From Fontivita pretiosa (GTDB lineage Bacteria; Planctomycetota; Phycisphaerae; Tepidisphaerales; Tepidisphaeraceae): DNA of 64,000 nt. Of the stretch, positions 35,173 to 43,652 are shown piece after piece. The stretch lies in assembly GCF_050410795.1 (NCBI RefSeq), contig NZ_CP191258.1, forward strand, positions 1,550,001 through 1,614,000, read 5' to 3'. A program made the translations under genes and the position numbers. Numbering within the stretch: the first letter of the stretch is position 1; the number at the start of each line of letters is the position of its first letter. Under the pieces are notes generated by a model. That model ran no database searches. It saw only the letters and a list, made by a program, of their open reading frames with translations, and had not been told where the DNA came from.

Positions 35173-35216
35173 CAATCTGTCGTAAGGAAACGGCACTCAC
35201 TTCCGACCCGTTTTTC

Positions 35217-36512
35217 ATGATGGACGAGTGGATCAGCCTCAATGACAACGGCGGGTGGTCGTGGTTTCAGGATGAGCGGGCGATCATCGATCCGCGATCC
35301 GGGCTGCTGCTGGTCAGCTCCATAGCCAACGGCAGGGGCGCCGGTGCAGAACACCGCGCCGGTGATGTGGACATCGTTGCGTATGACCTGACGCAGCGGC
35401 GGGTCGTCGCGCGGCACGTCCTGGCCAAAATCAATCCCGACGATCACAACTCCGCGGCGCTGCTGGTTCGGCCCGATGGGAGATTCCTGGCAGTCTATTC
35501 CAACCATGGCGACGATCATCTCTCGCGCTGGCGGATCTCAGCACGGCCCGGCGATGCATCCGAGTGGCGGCCGGAACGCACGTTCGATCACTACCCCGGC
35601 CAACACCATGTCTGGACGGGCGTGACCTATTCCAACCTCCTGTACCTGGCATCCGAGAACCGAATCTACAACTTCACGCGCACACACGGTTATGATCCGA
35701 ACTTCATCATCTCCAGCGACGGCGGCGAGAGCTGGAACTATGGCGGACATCTGCTCACCGACCCCGCGCGCAACCCAAGCCAGCGGCCCTATGTGAAGTA
35801 TGCGTCCAATGGTGTGGATCGGATCGACTTCATCACGACCGAGGGACATCCCAACGCGTACAACAACGGGATCTATTCCGGATACCTTCGACGCGGCAAG
35901 CTGTTCAAGACCGACGGCACGCTGGTTGGCGCGCCGGGCGGCGCCGACGGCAAGACCGCGCCGCGCGCGGACGCTTTCACACCACTGCTGGTTGCCAACA
36001 GCGTCTTCGCCGGGCTGAAACGCACTCACGCCTGGCCCGTCGATCTGGTGGTCGATCGCGCCGGCGTGCCGCATGCGATGTTCAGCTCACGAATCGATGG
36101 AAACAGCGACGATCATCGCTTCTACTACGCGCGATGGAATGGCCAACGCTGGAACGTCATCGAGCTGGCCAGGGCCGGGGCGGGACTGTATCCGGCCGAG
36201 CAGGACTATACCGGCCTGGGGGCGATCGATCCGGAAGACCCCGGCTTCGTCGTCATCTCGACGCCGATCGATCCGGCGACGGGCGCGACGATGGAGCACT
36301 ACGAGCTGTTTTGTGGCCGATCGCGCGACGGCGGGGCGACGTGGCGATGGCGGGCGCTGACGCAACGCTCCAGCGCCGACAACCTCCGCCCGACGATCCC
36401 CGCCGCAGGCGGCGGCGCTCGCGCCATCCTCTGGCTGCGTGGATCGTATCGAACCTACACAGACTACAACCTGGCGGTTGTGGGCATCCTCCAGGACAGA
36501 GTCATGGATTGA
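35217..36512 (+). CDS. BNR-repeat family protein
   Basis: 431 aa from ATG 35217, or 35220. It opens WISLNDNGGWSWFQDERAIIDP, as BNR_4-type proteins do, and contains SSDGGESWNYGG, RSRDGGATWRWRAL and HNSAALLVRPDGRFLAVYSNHGDD, consistent with a sialidase-like beta-propeller. It has no signal peptide, although relatives are usually exported. The start codon lies in the last degenerate copy of the upstream tandem repeat, so the original 5' end may have been replaced. Likely binds or acts on polysaccharide; activity not assigned. Confidence 0.8.
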   Translation: MMDEWISLNDNGGWSWFQDERAIIDPRSGLLLVSSIANGRGAGAEHRAGDVDIVAYDLTQRRVVARHVLAKINPDDHNSAALLVRPDGRFLAVYSNHGDDHLSRWRISARPGDASEWRPERTFDHYPGQHHVWTGVTYSNLLYLASENRIYNFTRTHGYDPNFIISSDGGESWNYGGHLLTDPARNPSQRPYVKYASNGVDRIDFITTEGHPNAYNNGIYSGYLRRGKLFKTDGTLVGAPGGADGKTAPRADAFTPLLVANSVFAGLKRTHAWPVDLVVDRAGVPHAMFSSRIDGNSDDHRFYYARWNGQRWNVIELARAGAGLYPAEQDYTGLGAIDPEDPGFVVISTPIDPATGATMEHYELFCGRSRDGGATWRWRALTQRSSADNLRPTIPAAGGGARAILWLRGSYRTYTDYNLAVVGILQDRVMD

Positions 36513-36662
36513 CAAGCGGGGCTGAAAGCTCGCGGCTCCGTCGATCCTGCGCGGACTGCATCGCGATGCTTCATGATGACCTGGCAACTTTGTGCCTCTG
36601 TTCAGGAGATCGGCAACGGCCAGTTCCGCAGGGCGCCGTGTGGAGTTACTCTATCCTGCGCC

Positions 36663-37460
36663 ATGTTCGAAGAACCGGATGAAAGCCAGACCCCCGCCGA
36701 GCGCGCTGCCGACCCGGCACAGCGGGCCAGGGAAAAAGCCGATGAGTTCCGCATGCACGCCGAGCTGGCGGCGGTGTTCGAGGGGGTGAGGAAGTTTGAT
36801 GCGCAGATCAAGCCTTCGCTGGACATGGAACTCGCCCGCGACGTGCAGCGCGCAATGGCCAGGCTGGAAAAGTCCAAGTCCCCCGGCATCCCGGTGCTGC
36901 CGGAGGAATCGACTGCCGAGGCGGCCAGGATCCTGGACCTGCCGACGACATCGCGGCTGAGCACCAACGACTACTACATCCATCGCCGTCCCGGTGAGAC
37001 GATGATCATCCGCTGGCTCCAGGGCGAGCAGGTGCAGACGTTCTACGAGCGTCTTCAGGCGCACTTCGACGCGGCGCTGAACCAATGCCGCGAAGACGAA
37101 CGGCAGGCGCACGGATGGAAGCAGGATCCGCAGTGGCTGGCTTACCTGGCGGCGCTGGACGCGATGAAGTTGAACATGGCCGAGCGATACCTTCGCCCGC
37201 TGATCCGCCGGCACGGGCTGTTTGTGCTTTCGACGCAGACGGTGGATGAGATGGACATACTCCACCTGTGCGAGTTGATCATGGGTGTATCGGCCGAGGA
37301 GGTGGTCGGGCGTGCCTCGGCGCCGCCCGAATCGCCGACGGAGCGCGATCGCGCGTGGTTTTTCAGGCTGTTTTCGCTGCGCGGCATGAAGCAGCAGACC
37401 GAGCAGATGTGCTTTTTCACCTATCTTCAGAAAGCGCAGGACAGCTTCGATCTGGAATGA
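36663..37460 (+). CDS. Conserved-looking hypothetical protein
   Basis: 265 aa from MFEEPDES; the open frame reaches back to 36573 without coding character. Mostly helical and soluble, with charged N-terminal helices (AQRAREKADEFRMHAELAAVFEGVRKFDAQI) and a C-terminal region rich in aromatic and Met residues. No domain recognised and no catalytic motif seen. It stands alone between the BNR gene and a convergent exported-protein gene. Confidence 0.65.
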   Translation: MFEEPDESQTPAERAADPAQRAREKADEFRMHAELAAVFEGVRKFDAQIKPSLDMELARDVQRAMARLEKSKSPGIPVLPEESTAEAARILDLPTTSRLSTNDYYIHRRPGETMIIRWLQGEQVQTFYERLQAHFDAALNQCREDERQAHGWKQDPQWLAYLAALDAMKLNMAERYLRPLIRRHGLFVLSTQTVDEMDILHLCELIMGVSAEEVVGRASAPPESPTERDRAWFFRLFSLRGMKQQTEQMCFFTYLQKAQDSFDLE

Positions 37461-37481
37461 GCAGCCGCGACGCGCGCTCTC

Positions 37482-38159
37482 TCAGCGCATCACCCATTCG
37501 CGGGGGTTTTCGTTGACTTCGTCTTCGCCGGGATAGACCTCGTCGCCGCGAATCAGGAAATTGAGCTGAAGCGTCTTGCGGAGGATGACGGGCCTGCCAT
37601 CGGGGGTTCTGACCGGTTGGCCGCTGGTGTCGGTCAGTGCGAGGATTTCGCCACTGAGCCCGCCGACGAAGATGGAGAACTGTCCCATTTCAGCGTGGGG
37701 TTCGGGCCAGATCGCCACGCTGTCGCGTGCCTGGTCTTCACCCAGCCGCAGCTCGCCGCTGATCGCGGGGTATGGCTCGAGGAACGGCTTTTTCTCTCGC
37801 TGCTTGATGGCATGGAAGACGGCGGCGGGAATGTTCCGGTCGGAGCGGATCACCTGCCCGTCCCTGGTAAGCAGCTCGAAGATCGGGAGGAACATCTGCT
37901 CGCGGTCGGTGTTGTTGGTGACGGTGTAGGTCATGTACCAGTACGGCTGGGGAATGCTGGAGCCGGGGACCTGCACGACGATTCGGCGGGGAGTGTCGTA
38001 GGAAAAGTCCAGCTCCCAGCTTCGCGGATACGGGCTGGGCTTGGGGTAATCGGCGCGGACCTGGGCAAGACTGCCACCCAGGCACAGCAGAGCGAAGATC
38101 ACGAATGTAAGGGCGGCGGCGGAAACAAGTGCCCGGGACAGGACGGTGGTGCGTTTCAT
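37482..38159 (-). CDS. Exported protein of unknown function
   Basis: 225 aa; GGAG lies about 9 bases before ATG 38159. The signal is KRTTVLSRALVSAAALTFVIFALLCLGGSLAQVRA. The mature part begins YPRSWELDFSYDTPRRIVVQVPG with YWYMTYTVTNNTDREQMFLPIFELLTRDG, an Ig-like beta pattern. No family assigned. It ends 21 bases from the convergent upstream gene. Confidence 0.7.
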   Translation of the reverse strand: MKRTTVLSRALVSAAALTFVIFALLCLGGSLAQVRADYPKPSPYPRSWELDFSYDTPRRIVVQVPGSSIPQPYWYMTYTVTNNTDREQMFLPIFELLTRDGQVIRSDRNIPAAVFHAIKQREKKPFLEPYPAISGELRLGEDQARDSVAIWPEPHAEMGQFSIFVGGLSGEILALTDTSGQPVRTPDGRPVILRKTLQLNFLIRGDEVYPGEDEVNENPREWVMR

Positions 38160-38291
38160 GGGTGAAGATCTCCGCGGCGGCAGCAACAGCAGCACCATCA
38201 GCGGCGATGGCGCCGCAGCGCCAAATGGTGGATGCGACCCGAATTCCATCCGATTTTGCCGCCGCCGACGCAGCGGGTATTGTTAAGTGTG

Positions 38292-39341
38292 ATGCAGCGG
38301 CTGTCAAATTTCTTCCGCCCGCGCGACCCGCTGGCCCGCAGCCCCCAGCCGCCACCGGCGCTGATCTGCCGCCCGGTGCTGCGACCGGAGATCGAGCCGT
38401 CGCTGCGGCTGATTCTGGGCGATGAATCCGGCCCCGCCTCCGACGAGACGATCCTGGAGTTTCTGGCCCTGGCGGTGCAGCGGAACATCGATGTCAATCA
38501 GATCTGGATCGCGACTGTCGCCGGCGCTGCGCCGCCAGCCGGAACGATCCTCTGGGCGTTGCTGCCTGTGGTCAGTCCCGGGCGAACCATGCTGCTGTTC
38601 AGCCCGTCGCAACTGCCCGGCACAATCCTGGACCATCCGCCGCAGATGGTCATCGGGATGTTGTGCGACGCGGTCTGCCAGCACTGGGGCGCCCGTGGTG
38701 TGCATCTGGCCCAACTGCTGATCGATCCGCAACACACGCAGCTTCGCGACGCGTATGTCGCCTGTGGATTCGAGGTGCTGGCGGAACTGCTGTACCTGAG
38801 CCGCCGCCCTGCGGAATCCAGCCTCCCACCGCCGATCAGCCTTCCGCAGGAGATGGAGCTGTTGAACTATTGCCCGGCCCGGCACGGGCTGTTCGTGTCG
38901 GCGATCATCGGCAGTTACCAGCAGAGCCTGGATTGCCCCGGCTTGAACGGGCGGCGTGAGATCGAGGATGTGCTGGCCGGGCATCGGGCCACGGGGCAGT
39001 TCGATCCCTCGCTGTGGTACGTGCTGACGGAGCGGAGCCAGCCGCGCGGGGTGCTGATCCTCAGTCCCACGCCTTACAGCGACTCGCTGGAGCTGGTGTA
39101 CCTGGGACTGACGCCCGAGGCGCGCGGACGCGGACTGGGGGCGATGCTGCTGGGGCTGGCGCTGTGGCAGGTCCACCGCACCGGCAAGCGCGAGCTTTCG
39201 CTGGCGGTCGATTCACGCAACGTGCCGGCACTGAAGCTGTACTACCGCCACGGGCTGAAGCGGATCGCAAGTCGAACGGCTCTGGTTCGCGACCTGCGTA
39301 CGCAGCGGAAGGATCCTGCGACGTCGGCGGCGGTCCGATAA
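38292..39341 (+). CDS. GNAT-family N-acetyltransferase
   Basis: 349 aa. ATG 38232 would add 20 residues and is equally possible. The C-terminal 110 residues are a GNAT domain: LELVYLGLTPEARGRGLGAMLLGLALWQV has the acetyl-CoA-binding (R/Q)-x-x-G-x-G/A loop, followed by ALKLYYRHGLKRI. The N-terminal two-thirds looks like a degenerate GNAT half (GARGVHLAQLLIDPQHTQLRDAYVACGFEV), so the protein may be a double-GNAT like MshD. Acceptor unknown. Confidence 0.8.
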   Translation: MQRLSNFFRPRDPLARSPQPPPALICRPVLRPEIEPSLRLILGDESGPASDETILEFLALAVQRNIDVNQIWIATVAGAAPPAGTILWALLPVVSPGRTMLLFSPSQLPGTILDHPPQMVIGMLCDAVCQHWGARGVHLAQLLIDPQHTQLRDAYVACGFEVLAELLYLSRRPAESSLPPPISLPQEMELLNYCPARHGLFVSAIIGSYQQSLDCPGLNGRREIEDVLAGHRATGQFDPSLWYVLTERSQPRGVLILSPTPYSDSLELVYLGLTPEARGRGLGAMLLGLALWQVHRTGKRELSLAVDSRNVPALKLYYRHGLKRIASRTALVRDLRTQRKDPATSAAVR

Positions 39342-40100
39342 ATCGGCAATTTCTGCGCACCGGTGAAGTGCAGCATCCTCAACGGATCGCGTCTGGAAAA
39401 AATCTTCGTTCTCCACTGCCTTTTCACAATGCCGATAAAATTGTGAACGACTGGTTGAAAATGAAGAATTTTGTGTCATCTCAATTCGGCGGCACCGACC
39501 TCAAGCCCGTTGTGAACGGAAAATCCGATAAAGACCTTCTTGCCAGCACAGTCGGGCGCGGCTAATTTCTAGCCCAAGACAGACAGCATCGAGCGCAAAG
39601 ACATTCACGGACGAACGGGGACCCGCGCGGGGACCGCCAGGGAAGTCCGGGCAGATGGATCAGCCGGATCCGCCCCTTTGAGCACGTGGGAGACGTGCCG
39701 GGCCAGGGGCAGGCCGGCAGTAATGATGGTTGCCCGTGGCGCACTGGCAGCGCGAAGGCGAGCGGGGTTTCCCGACGGCACATCGAACGGATTCGATCTT
39801 CAAGGACGAGACGAACAAACCAGGCAAGAGGCCTTAGCCCGCGCCGCGGGAGACGTTGGCTCGGTGCGTGGTCAAGGCGCAGGAACACGCCGTCGCCGGC
39901 TGGTTGCACGCAGGTGCGAACCTTGCCCGGCGACGACACCCTGTCGGCCGGATTCCGCCACTCAGCGGCGCGGATTGCAGCCTCGTGGCACACGGGCAGC
40001 GCGACTGTCAGGCCGGCAGGTGCCTGCGCGCGGCATGTGTGGTTCGCTTCGCCGGCGAACCGCTGGCTTTGGAACGCTTGGCTTGTAGAAGGAGATCGAG
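39342..40100. other. Long leader upstream of dnaA
   Basis: 759 bases without a convincing gene. The left 200 bases are AT-richer and hold an inverted repeat (39423-39447) and the motifs TTGTGAACG and CCGATAAA twice each (39441-39449 and 39510-39518; 39432-39439 and 39525-39532). From about 39570 to 40080 it is GC-rich with many short stems. AAGGAG (40089-40094) is the dnaA ribosome site. No consensus TTATCCACA DnaA boxes were seen, so it cannot be called an origin. Confidence 0.6.
39423..39447. promoter_or_regulatory. Inverted repeat, possible operator upstream of dnaA
   Basis: TTCACAAT (39423-39430) and ATTGTGAA (39440-39447) are perfect reverse complements with a 9-base spacer, in the AT-richer part of the dnaA leader. 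The size fits a dimeric repressor site. The downstream half overlaps one of the two TTGTGAACG repeats. Role inferred. Confidence 0.4.
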
Positions 40101-41693
40101 GTGAGCTGCATCAGCGCACACGATCCACAACTGGCGCGACTGGCCGACGCCATCGCCCAGCGCGTGGGACAGCAACGGTTTCACGTCTGGTTCAACAACT
40201 CGACCAAACTGGACCTCAAGCAGGACGGACTGGAGATCGCGGTTCCCAATGATTTCATCAGCGAGTGGATCGGCACGCACTTCACCCGCTCGATTCAGGA
40301 AGCGGCGCACGAGGTGCTCGGCTGCTCGCTGCCGGTCCGCTTCAACGTCGTCCCGCAGCTCTTTGAGACCGGCGACGCCGACGATTCCGCCGCCACCAAC
40401 GGCGCCGGGTCTGCCCGCGTCAATGGCAATGGCAGCAATGGCGGGCACAACGGCGCCGCCGCGTCCAACGGACGGTCCGGCAGCCGAGGCGCGCGGGGCG
40501 TCAACGGCCAGGCAGCAACCCACCCGCAGCGGCAGATCGGCCCGGCCAGCCAGGCGGTGGCGATCCTGCGGCCCAATCCGCCTGCGGGGACCCTGCGCAC
40601 GTCGCCCTCAACCGGCGGCGCGGCGTTCGCCAACCGCCCGCGACTCCGGCACGACATGGACTCGTTCGTCGTCGGACCCAGCAACCAGCTCGCCTATAAC
40701 GCCGCCAACTACGTCGCCGAGTTCCCCGGCGGACAGTACAACCCGCTGTTCATCCACGGCTGCTGCGGGCTGGGCAAAACCCATCTGCTCCAGGGCCTGT
40801 GCCGCAGGTTCATCGAGCATCACCCCACCAAACGATGGATGTACCTGACCGGCGAAGAGTTCACTAACGAATTCCTCATGGCCCTGCGCGGCAACCGCAT
40901 CGACAGCTTCCGTCGAAAGGTCCGCGACCTGGATCTGCTGGTCATCGACGACGTGCATTTCCTGGGCGGCAAAAAGGCCACGCAGGAAGAGTTCCTGCAC
41001 ACCTTCAACGCCATCGAGGCGATGGGCCGGCAGGTCGTGATGGCCTCGGACAACCATCCCAAGATGATTGAGGAGTTCGGCGAGTCGCTGATCAACCGCT
41101 TCGTCAGCGGGATGGTGGTGCGGATCGACCCGCCCAACTACGCCACACGCTGCGAAATCCTTCGCGCGATGAGCCAGCGCGACCGCCTGAATCTGCCCGA
41201 AGACGTGATCAACTGGATCGCGCGGCGGGTGACACAAAACGTGCGCGAGCTCGAGGGCGCGATCACCAGGATTGCGGCCCACGTGCAGCTCACCGGCCGC
41301 CAGCCCGACCTGACGCTGACCGTCGAGGCGCTGGGCGATCTGGATCGGCACCTGGTCGCGCCGGTCAAGCCGGAAAACGTCCTCCAGAGTGTGTGCAACT
41401 ACTTCGGCCTGGAGCATAAGGACCTGATGTCCGGCCGGCGCCAGCGAACCATCAGTCTTGCCCGAAGTGTGGCGATGTACCTGGTCCGCAAAACCGCCAA
41501 GCTCAGCTTCCCCGAGATTGGCATGCGCATGGGCAAGCGCAACCACAGCACGGTGATCAGCGCCTGCCGGCGAATCGAGCGCGCCGTGGCCCGCAATGAG
41601 CCGCTGTCCTGGAGCAGCGCCATCGGCCATCGCGAGGAAGAGGCCAGCGAGCTGATCCAGAGACTCGAAGAGCACGCCCGAGCGATGAGTTGA
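40101..41693 (+). CDS. dnaA: Chromosomal replication initiator DnaA
   Basis: 530 aa from a GTG with AAGGAG 6 bases upstream. DnaA binds DnaA boxes and melts the origin. Domain I is LARLADAIAQRVGQQRFHVWFNN. A long Gly/Asn/Ser-rich domain II spans about residues 92-185 (NGNGSNGGHNGAAASNGRSGSRG). The AAA+ domain III has FVVGPSNQLAYNAA, Walker A (GCCGLGKTH, near residue 221), Walker B (LLVIDDVHF) and sensor R (NRFVSGMVVRIDPP). Domain IV has RQRTISLARSVAMYLVRKTAKLSFPEIGMRMGKRNHSTVISACRRIE. dnaN and recF are not next to it. Confidence 0.98.
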   Translation: MSCISAHDPQLARLADAIAQRVGQQRFHVWFNNSTKLDLKQDGLEIAVPNDFISEWIGTHFTRSIQEAAHEVLGCSLPVRFNVVPQLFETGDADDSAATNGAGSARVNGNGSNGGHNGAAASNGRSGSRGARGVNGQAATHPQRQIGPASQAVAILRPNPPAGTLRTSPSTGGAAFANRPRLRHDMDSFVVGPSNQLAYNAANYVAEFPGGQYNPLFIHGCCGLGKTHLLQGLCRRFIEHHPTKRWMYLTGEEFTNEFLMALRGNRIDSFRRKVRDLDLLVIDDVHFLGGKKATQEEFLHTFNAIEAMGRQVVMASDNHPKMIEEFGESLINRFVSGMVVRIDPPNYATRCEILRAMSQRDRLNLPEDVINWIARRVTQNVRELEGAITRIAAHVQLTGRQPDLTLTVEALGDLDRHLVAPVKPENVLQSVCNYFGLEHKDLMSGRRQRTISLARSVAMYLVRKTAKLSFPEIGMRMGKRNHSTVISACRRIERAVARNEPLSWSSAIGHREEEASELIQRLEEHARAMS

Positions 41694-41789
41694 TCGCCTC
41701 GGGTACTCAAGTGTCACCGGCGACCACGCCCCGTGCGATGACCATTCTGACGGTGGCCCGGCAGTCGCCTGGCCGTCGCCGGGCATACA

Positions 41790-42758
41790 ATGGGCATGCT
41801 GAACCTGCCCGGGATCCACCACGTCACCGCGATCACCGCCGACGCGCAGGCGAACCTGGACTTCTACAGCGGCGTGCTGGGGCTGCGGCTGGTGAAGGTC
41901 ACCGTCAATTTCGATGATCCGGGCAGCTATCACCTTTACTACGGCGACGCGACGGGTCGGCCGGGGTCGGCGATGACGTTCTTCGCCTGGCCCGGAGCAG
42001 CTCGCGGGCGCGTGGGGCCACCGCAGGTGATCGCCATCGCCTTTGCCGTGCCCCGTGGATCGCTGGGATTCTGGAACGAGCGGCTGGCAAGACACGGGGT
42101 TGCCCAAATCGCCTTGATGAATCGTCTCGGCGAGGAAGCACTGAGCTTGCTCGACCCGGACGGGATCAGGCTCGACATCGTCGCCTCGGCAGCGAACCCC
42201 GCCCGCATCTCAACTCACCCCCAGATTCCGCTGGCTCACAGCATCGTTGGCTTCCATAGTGTGACCATCGCCGAAGAAGGCTACGAGGAAACGGCCAGGC
42301 TCTTGACCGACGTGATGCACCTGCGCGCCGACGGAAGTGAGCACAACCGCTTCCGCTACCGAGCCGCCTGCGCGGACGGCTACGCCGCCGTCGTGGATCT
42401 GCTGTGCGTGCCGGATGCGCCACGGGGCAGCATGGGCGCGGGCGTGGTGCACCACGTGGCGTTCAGAGCTCCGGATGATGCCCAGCATGCGGGCTGGCAT
42501 CGTCGTCTGGTCGAGCTGGGCTACAACGTCTCGCCGATCATGGACCGCAAGTACTTCCGATCGATCTACTTTCGCGAGCCGGGAGGCGTGCTGTTCGAGA
42601 TCGCCACCGATGGGCCGGGTTTCGCCGTGGATGAGAGCATCGATCAACTTGGCTCATCGCTGGTTTTGCCGCCATGGTACGAGCCGCGCCGCGCCGAGAT
42701 CGAAAACGCCCTGCCACCGCTGCGGCTGCCCAACGGGCGTGTGGTCGGTCGCAGTTGA
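41790..42758 (+). CDS. Ring-cleaving dioxygenase-like VOC (glyoxalase fold) protein
   Basis: 322 aa; ATG 41796 is a possible alternative start. It has two or more vicinal-oxygen-chelate modules. The first opens LPGIHHVTAITADAQANLDFYSGVLGLRLVK; the second has VVHHVAFRAPDD and REPGGVLFEIATDGPGF, giving the His/His/Glu metal set typical of Fe(II) VOC enzymes such as MhqO/LinE-type dioxygenases. These open hydroquinone-like rings in Bacillus, but the substrate here is not known. It is a stand-alone gene between dnaA and a convergent DinB-like gene. Confidence 0.87.
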   Translation: MGMLNLPGIHHVTAITADAQANLDFYSGVLGLRLVKVTVNFDDPGSYHLYYGDATGRPGSAMTFFAWPGAARGRVGPPQVIAIAFAVPRGSLGFWNERLARHGVAQIALMNRLGEEALSLLDPDGIRLDIVASAANPARISTHPQIPLAHSIVGFHSVTIAEEGYEETARLLTDVMHLRADGSEHNRFRYRAACADGYAAVVDLLCVPDAPRGSMGAGVVHHVAFRAPDDAQHAGWHRRLVELGYNVSPIMDRKYFRSIYFREPGGVLFEIATDGPGFAVDESIDQLGSSLVLPPWYEPRRAEIENALPPLRLPNGRVVGRS

Positions 42759-42782
42759 TGGCCATGGCTCGGCATCGTCGCG

Positions 42783-43328
42783 TCAGGCACGGTAACCCAC
42801 TTGCTCGTTGTATTGTCGTGAGCGTCCGCGCGCGATCGTCAGCACGTTCCACTCCCGCTCCCCCTTAAGTACGCGCGCGATCAGCACGATTTGTCCGACG
42901 TGGTAGCCGTAGTGGCTGATCTGCCGCTGGATCGCGTCGATGACGTGGTGCGGCTCGCCGCGTATGGTGATCGTCTTGTACAGCTCCGCATCGCTCAACG
43001 CGCCCAGCGCGTCGAACGTGCATCGCCACCCCCTCTCCCAGTACGCCAGGATCGCGGCCCGATCCGGGAAATCATCGATGAACTCGCCGTCGCGGTCGCG
43101 GTCCGGCTTTTCGCCATCGCTCGTAAGAAAATCGGTCCATCGCGAGATCATGTTACCAGCCATGTGCTTCATGATGACGGCGATGCTGTTCGTGTTGGCG
43201 TCCAGGGGCTTTCGCAGATCCTCGTCGGACGTCTGCGCGATCGCCCCCTCCGCCAGGGCTTTTTGTGACCTGAACACTTCAATCGAAGCGGCGATGACGC
43301 TGGTAGATTGTCTGGTCAATGTGCTCAC
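42783..43328 (-). CDS. DinB/DUF1572-like protein
   Basis: 181 aa from a GTG with GGAGG 9 bases upstream, which is much better than the ATG at 43433. It forms a four-helix bundle with likely metal-binding His (VIMKHMAGNM, and QISHYGYHVGQIVLIAR with the H-x3-H pair), as in the DinB/YfiT metalloenzyme superfamily. These include thiol transferases (bacillithiol or mycothiol S-transferases), but that role cannot be shown here. Stand-alone gene. Confidence 0.83.
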   Translation of the reverse strand: MSTLTRQSTSVIAASIEVFRSQKALAEGAIAQTSDEDLRKPLDANTNSIAVIMKHMAGNMISRWTDFLTSDGEKPDRDRDGEFIDDFPDRAAILAYWERGWRCTFDALGALSDAELYKTITIRGEPHHVIDAIQRQISHYGYHVGQIVLIARVLKGEREWNVLTIARGRSRQYNEQVGYRA

Positions 43329-43540
43329 TGCGGCACCTCCAAGGCTGCATTGTAGGTTGGTACCCGCGACTGACCACCTTGCCGCGGCCGCGGGACTGGC
43401 AGGCCACCCGTGACACGCCAACCACTCGGGCAATTGCCTCCCACTGGCACCGCTGCGCTAGGGGAAACGAAGAATCCGGAATGCGCAAGGAGGCCGGGGG
43501 GATTTGCCCGCGGCCAAGTTCGGGATAACATGAAATATCC

Positions 43541-43616
43541 CGGGGCGTAGCTCAGCTTGGATTAGAGCGCCTGGTTTGGGTCCAGGAGGTCGCAAGTTCA
43601 AATCTTGTCGCCCCGA
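43541..43616 (+). tRNA. tRNA-Pro (anticodon TGG)
   Basis: A 76-base cloverleaf. The acceptor stem is CGGGGCG with CGCCCCG plus discriminator A. The D-arm is GCTCAGC...GAGC, the anticodon stem CCTGG/CCAGG has loop TTTGGGT (anticodon TGG at 43577-43579), and the T-arm is GCAAG-TTCAAAT-CTTGT. CCA is not encoded. Confidence 0.97.
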
Positions 43617-43652
43617 GTCAGTTTGTGCGTGCGGGTCCGGTCTTTCAGGGGT

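Larger units (their letters stand above)
34740..35216. other. Gene-poor region with gene remnant and tandem repeats
   Basis: 477 bases between the divergent giant secreted protein and BNR protein. It contains a 79-base remnant of a tlpA-like gene (34921-34999), two tandem 30-base repeats plus partial copies (35096-35219), and upstream promoter-length sequence for the minus-strand gene near 34740-34860. Short open frames here have no coding character apart from the remnant. It looks like a rearrangement hotspot. Confidence 0.7.

Noticed and set aside
34796..35185. Short plus-strand frame including the tlpA remnant
   Set aside because: Only 26 residues are homologous; the rest spans tandem repeats and encodes KQRLPTP-type repeats. 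Treated as a remnant.
39562..39993. Minus-strand 143-aa reading frame in the dnaA leader
   Set aside because: No ribosome site, odd composition and no recognisable motif; it looks like a chance frame in GC-rich DNA.
39630..40080. RNase P RNA
   Set aside because: AGGGAAGTCCGGGC differs by one base from the conserved 5' P4 motif, but the 3' CAGAA..GGCTTA region and the P11-P12 motif were not found at the expected distances.
39342..40100. Replication origin
   Set aside because: No cluster of TTATCCACA-type DnaA boxes and no AT-rich 13-mers; only two TTGTGAACG copies.
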